A stretch of DNA of 64,000 bases from positions 35,366,378 to 35,430,377 of the forward strand of contig OW387139.1 in NCBI GenBank assembly GCA_936440205.1, read 5' to 3'. A program made the translations under genes and the position numbers. This document shows, piece after piece, positions 36,801-42,800 of the stretch; within the stretch, counting starts at the first letter, position 1; every line of letters starts with the position of its first letter. The notes under the pieces were generated by a model. That model saw nothing but the letters and a program-made list of their open reading frames with translations. It made no database searches and was not told the DNA's origin. The stretch comes from Lepidonotus clava. Its lineage: Eukaryota > Annelida > Polychaeta > Phyllodocida > Polynoidae.

Positions 36801-39800
36801 ATTTTACATTTTTGGCTGGCGAGCCCGAACACGACTGAGAAGAAACCCATCTACCCGTGACGTCACTGTCAGATAAGTGTATAACGCCTGGAATCTTCTC
36901 AGATTTTGAAACGATATCCTATTTTTTGTCGCTGCTTACACGTACACAATCTTTTTTGCTGTGTCCCTTCTTCTCGCAAATTATACAAGCATGATTAAGG
37001 TTACACTTGCCATAGCACCCGCTGTCGGAGTTGAAGCGGAAACAAATCTTTTCTGAGTACGATCTCCCACTTCCCTGGCTTTGTTTACCTTTGTAACCCC
37101 CTCCAGATTTGCTACTGACACCAGCCTTGAACGTGTTGTCGAAGGAAAAAGATGACATTATCTCCTCCTGATCGAAATTGCCAAATTCATCGTGTCCCAG
37201 CCTCCCAGCTCTTTCCCTTACTGAGATATCATACTGATTAAACGTGTCGAACGTGTACAATCGCTTAGAGGCTTTCTCTGTCAATAATTTTACATGCTTG
37301 ACAGCGGGGAGTGGATCTTTTTTATCCAAAATTAATCTCTCGATAGTCTTCAATCCTACCAACAGAACCTCCTCCACATTCTTAGGCTTATCTCCGCTTT
37401 TGCAATACAATTTCTGTGCATATTTCTTTGTTTTACCTTTTTCTTTTGTAGGAGAAGCGGACCTATCGCTGGAGCGGCTCGACTCATCGCTTGACGACTC
37501 GGCGGCGGGGCTGACCGGCTTGGGCGATGATTGTACCTTCCCCCTCTTCTTCGTCTTAGGCCTGGACTTTCTTGGAGATACTTCTATCCAGCCATCGCTG
37601 TCATCATCGGAATCGTCTCTTGAAGGTACATTGGACGCCTCTTGCTTCTCCGCTAACCGGTTGACAGCGCCTACGAGTTTAGAGATGTTTTTCTCCATTA
37701 CCCCCATCCTGTCGTTGAGAACTTGAGTCCCAGCCTTCGAAGGCGATTGGATCGCCGCCGGGAAATTGCCCGAAGGGCTCTTCCCCATCTCTATTCCACC
37801 ACCATCATCGCCAGAGAGGCCATCCGACCCCCCTGTTGCAGTCTCTTCAAGGCGATTGCATCTCTTCCCCGTCGGGGCGACGTGCCTGGATTGACAATTT
37901 CTGCAAAAATTCTTCTTCTTCGACATCTTGGTAGGTCTCCATTAAATATTTTACGAAGAATAATCGATCTAAACCCCTTAAGATCGAAGAAATAATTCAA
38001 ATAATCGCCTAACAATGGCTTTAAAATTCTGCAGCGATGATGAATCTCTGGTGGTTAGAACGAGAATGACCAACGGTCAAGCTCGGGCGATTTATATAGT
38101 CGAGGTACAACAATCTCCGTAGCGATGGAAACGGAGGGCGATGACGTCACGCTCACTCCGAAATAAATAAATTGCTTAGGTATCGTTACACAATTTAATA
38201 TCATTCTTGTTCAATAATGGAAAAGGAATAAGAAAATGAAAATAACGTTAATTCGATAAAATAGGCTGATAACATGATATAGTGTTTTGATGAAGCCACA
38301 ACGGCAAATTCTATCAATGATTGACTGCATTTTTATATTTCATATTTATATACAGTGTATATATATATATATATATATATACGTGTATATATATATATAT
38401 ATATGCCTATTTTTGGGCCGTTAACTTAAATTGCGCAATATAGCACTGTGCGCAATATAACCCTGTTTTATCCTATAATTACGACTTCCTAATTCCCATA
38501 ATTTGTATGATGTCATGTGCTGCTTATGATTCAAGTTAATTGGAATAGTACTTGATATGTATAACAATGCTGATAGTCATATTGGAAATGACATGTTAAT
38601 TACTCATTTTGCACATCAAGCTTCGGGTTATATTAAGATACGTACAATTGGGCATACACTATGGGTTATTTCGGTTTTCCAAGTCCGTATACCCGTTTCT
38701 ATATTTTTCTAAGATTATTCTGGGAGCAGCCTCTAGGCTTCCCAAAAAGGGAAACAACATATGCAAAATAATATCAACAGTTGAGACGATACCCACGAGG
38801 ATTATCATCAACGATATAGATGTGTTGTAACCATGTCAGCATGTGCTTTTCATGCATGTTGCAATCTTTTTCTTATTCAGCCTGGTAATAATTCTATTTG
38901 CGATGTAGATTAATCTCGTTTTTGATGCATAATCAAGTCGATTTCCTTACCTCAATTTTAACACTATTACTGTTATTGGGAGTAGTTATTTTAACCAGAG
39001 TTAGAATGAAACTATTACTCTGATGGGAAACGACAAAAGTGAAGCACTATAGATCTATGCAGTGCCTTTGAATCTCAAACAAGAAAATGCTGGTCATAAT
39101 CTTTAACCATATTAATAATTAAAAGAACTTAGGTTAAGCACCAACAGTAGTTTATAAGGTGAACATTAGATTTAACAAGAAATATACATTGCAATTTCCT
39201 TGTGTCATAAAAGGTTTTATTGGCTTCAAAGGTTTCACACAGTTACTACATGTTCTTCCAGCCTGGGTGAATAAAGAACTATGTAAGTAATGGTATGGGA
39301 TGCGTGACAATAAACACTACAGCTTTATATGTCCCTCTAATCCAGCTAAGGATGCGACATTATTATAACGTTGCCGCAACATTCTGGTTGGTTCTGTATT
39401 TGGTTATTGTTACGTTCTTTTGATGACTCCCAATTATGTCACTGCAACCTACTGCCATGACATTGCACCGTGACATAATTACAATGTTCTGGTTACATTC
39501 TTCAACACAAACATAATGTTCTAATAAGGTTCTGTTTTGGTTTTATCCTAACCTCACCAAAAAATAATGTTATAATAATATTCTGATTTGGTGAGGTTTC
39601 AACCTCACCATCAATAACGTAATTGTTACGTGCCATCTTAGTAAGTAACAAACTGACTGAAAAAGTATGGTTGCAGAACGTTTCTGTTACATCGCAAGCT
39701 GGCTGGGATGACACTACGACTATATCAGTTGGTCCCTCTCATATATAAATAAATTGCGTTGAACTTAAACATAACACAAGCTAGACCTTATATTCCCACA

Positions 39801-42800
39801 AACTGTAGAAAACTAAATCATTCTTCTGTGGTTAACATTAGCCTCAATAGAAATATATGATGGCAATTTCCTTGTGACTTGGTACAAGGGGATACAAACT
39901 GTAGAAACAAAAATCTTTTGTGGGACACAATAAAGAGAACTTAAAACCTTTATCAGTAGCCGTAATACATCAAGCCTGGGACCAGCACGTCGTCCCAATC
40001 ACCACAGCGGGCAGCTGGGCACCTGGGACCGTATATCATCTCAGCCGACGACATAGAGTGTACAGAGACAAGAGCAGAACTTGTGCAATGCTATTGTATT
40101 CGGTGGGTGAGTGGTTGGCTGGGAGGCGGCTTTGTTGGCCATTGGAGGCTTCTGAAGTGAAGCTCACATTGACAGCGTTCATACAGACAGCCTCTCGGAG
40201 ACATGATGGAGGAGGCCTGTTCAAACACACCCCGAGTCACATGGTCATATTACATGTCACCCGGCCCCTCTTGTATCTCACCGCTGTTTGGTCAAAGGGG
40301 GGCAGGCCGCAGTGGCCGCTGTTAGGAACTGACTGACAGAGATAGAGAGTTGGGGGAGGGGCCAAAGAGAACAAAGACGGTTAGGGAATTTATCATTTGA
40401 CTTTATAAAAGGATATCAGCCGGGGCTAGGCATCCGGCGTTAGAGTGTACATTGACTGGCAGATGCACTAGTTTTGCAGATGTTTCTGTTTGTCTTGATA
40501 ATTCAATAATAGACAAACAGGACCATGCTTCTGTTTGTCTTTTCTGTCTTGATAATTCAATAAGCCAAATAAGACAAAAACAATCATAATTCCTCTGTTT
40601 GGCGGATCTATGACTCCCAGGCACTTGCCTAACCCTTTTATGGCGCCAGCGTCTATGCTCTAATATCAAGTAGGGATCCTTTCGGAATAACACCGGCGTT
40701 ATTTTTCCTTTTTTTTCCTCACAAATTCACAAGGCTTCAGGAAAGGGTTATGTTATGTTCTGTTTATCCATTTACTGCTCGTGGATATATATGTCAAAGT
40801 GACAACTCCGAGTTTGCGAGTTAAGTACCCGGGGTTAAGTGCCGTAACAAAGCATACGTAGATATAAAATACCATTCAAATATTTCGGGTCAAAATGTAT
40901 GCTACTTTATGATTATCCACAACTATTCTAAAAGTTCTTAATGGTTGTCATTGACGTTACATATCAAACCGCCTGTCAAACTAAAAATAACATTATGGCA
41001 GCGTAAACAAAGGAACATTCCACTGTACTACTCGCGATAAACAACAAAGGAGGAGGCGGGAAGCGGAAACCAGTGTGTATTTACCCTACAGGTATGGCCC
41101 AGATTCTACTCGCCTGTTTGTTATCTCATGTTATCTTTGGGCGTCATTCACGCCTTGGGAAGGTTTGGATAACAGCTGCAAGCCTGGGGGAGAATTGGGA
41201 ATAAATCGGCAAATAGAAGAAAAAAGATGTGGGAAATAGTGGAAAAAATATAGAGAAAGGTGGGAAGAGGCAATCGTTATGTGTGGCCTATAGGCCCTAG
41301 ATACTCCCCATTACTCTCATGATACCCTCTGCAACCTAGGTGGTAATTATGTCAACAGAAGAAATCGGACAGAATGTGAATTGTGAGGCTAGTCTATCTA
41401 CCATACTTAAATGAACGTTTTATTGCTCCCCGTTTCCGCCTTATTTGCACATAAGACATTATTTAAAGCTTAAGATAGCAGAAGAAAGACCTGGCCGCAC
41501 ATTTTCGAATGTAATATGAACAATACGGTCATACAAGTGTTAAAATGTAATGCTTTCAGGGTTCAATTACATTAAACAAAAAGTCATCAGAAAAGAAGGT
41601 AAAATAGAAAGATCATCTGTTTTCCCTCAACCCAACTTTCACATAATGTGAATGGTATGTCCCCATCAGAATGTTCCTCGCTAAATGTCATATGGCAGTG
41701 ATTAAATTGCTGTCTTCAGGACCCACCAATAGACCCCATACCAGCATGATCATTCCTAGGAGACCAGAAGTCATATCTGATTGACAAGCACTCCGGAGTT
41801 TCTGACTACGTCAACCACATGACGAGCACCCCTGACACTGAAACATCCCATTCCGACCAAATTACGCAAGTGGGCCTACTTATGAGAAGGACCAGAAGAC
41901 ATTCCTTTGTGAGTCATGGATTAGTTAACAGTGGATTATGTAAGAAAGTAGACTATCAGTTTGAAAAAGAAATGCATTGAGACAGAAACAGAGATTGTGA
42001 CAGAATGTCAATTATAATGTTTCAATGCTGAATCATAAGTTTTACTATATCTCGTATTCGTAAAAACGAGTGTCTGTTTACCTTTTCAGAGTCACAAGAT
42101 AACGAAGGTTTAACTGTAATAACAATACAATTACCGAACAATGTCCTATTTACTTTCTATTGACTGAGGTTACTAGGCCAAGGTGACTATGAATAATAAG
42201 TTAGAATATAAATAAGAATCGTTCATTTTATATAACACTCATTGATCTTAAAATAGCCCATTAAACCCGAATAAGTCGCTGGGAAGGCCAGTGAATGCCT
42301 CATGTAGACATATACGTATGCCCTTTTATACAGTCAGAGGTAAGTAAATTTGTCCGTACACACCTCTCATGGCCCAGTATGCACCTTTCTACAGGTATTC
42401 AGTCAATGCATAATTGTTTCACCTCCTCCTACCACTGCCTTGACCCACGTGTACACCGTCTCCAAAGAGAAGAAACAGAGCGCATACCCAATGATCAGCA
42501 CTGGAGGCCTTGGCTGTTTACCTGTATTTGGGCTGCGCTCCAATACTATGCGTATTATCGATACGGTCACCAACGTATGTGTCGCATTTTTTGAAATAGG
42601 TATACCACGTATACACGTATATGACAAAGATAAAATGTAAAATATGCATGAATAGTGATTTTTGACTACCTGTCATGAATTCACATTTTCAATTCTTTGA
42701 GTATAGGATTCCACTGCAATTGAATAGCGTTGGGCGTTTTTACTTGAAACTATACTTTGTTTTTGGGTTCCGAAGACAGCAAAAGGGTTGCAAGGAAAGC

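Larger units (their letters stand above)
33325..38205 (-). mobile_element. Tyrosine-recombinase retrotransposon, Ngaro-like (DIRS order), looks whole
   Basis: About 4.9 kb on the minus strand. It carries gag (36919-37926), reverse transcriptase/RNase H (34555-36723) and a tyrosine recombinase (33741-34691), with no integrase or protease and no methyltransferase that I can see. The ends form split direct repeats. Reading the minus strand, A1 is at 38204-38020, then come the genes, B1 at 33720-33626, A2 at 33624-33443 and B2 at 33419-33325. This A1-genes-B1-A2-B2 layout is known for Ngaro and PAT elements, and lack of a methyltransferase favours Ngaro. The three frames are open, so it looks whole. 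It shows no target duplication, as expected for recombinase-mediated insertion. It lies sense to the host gene. Confidence 0.9.

Noticed and set aside
42403-42627. DRAM/TMEM150-family exon
   Set aside because: First impression from YTWVKAVV, but the spacing fits worse than the gamma-subunit helix 3 pattern with S-x-E.
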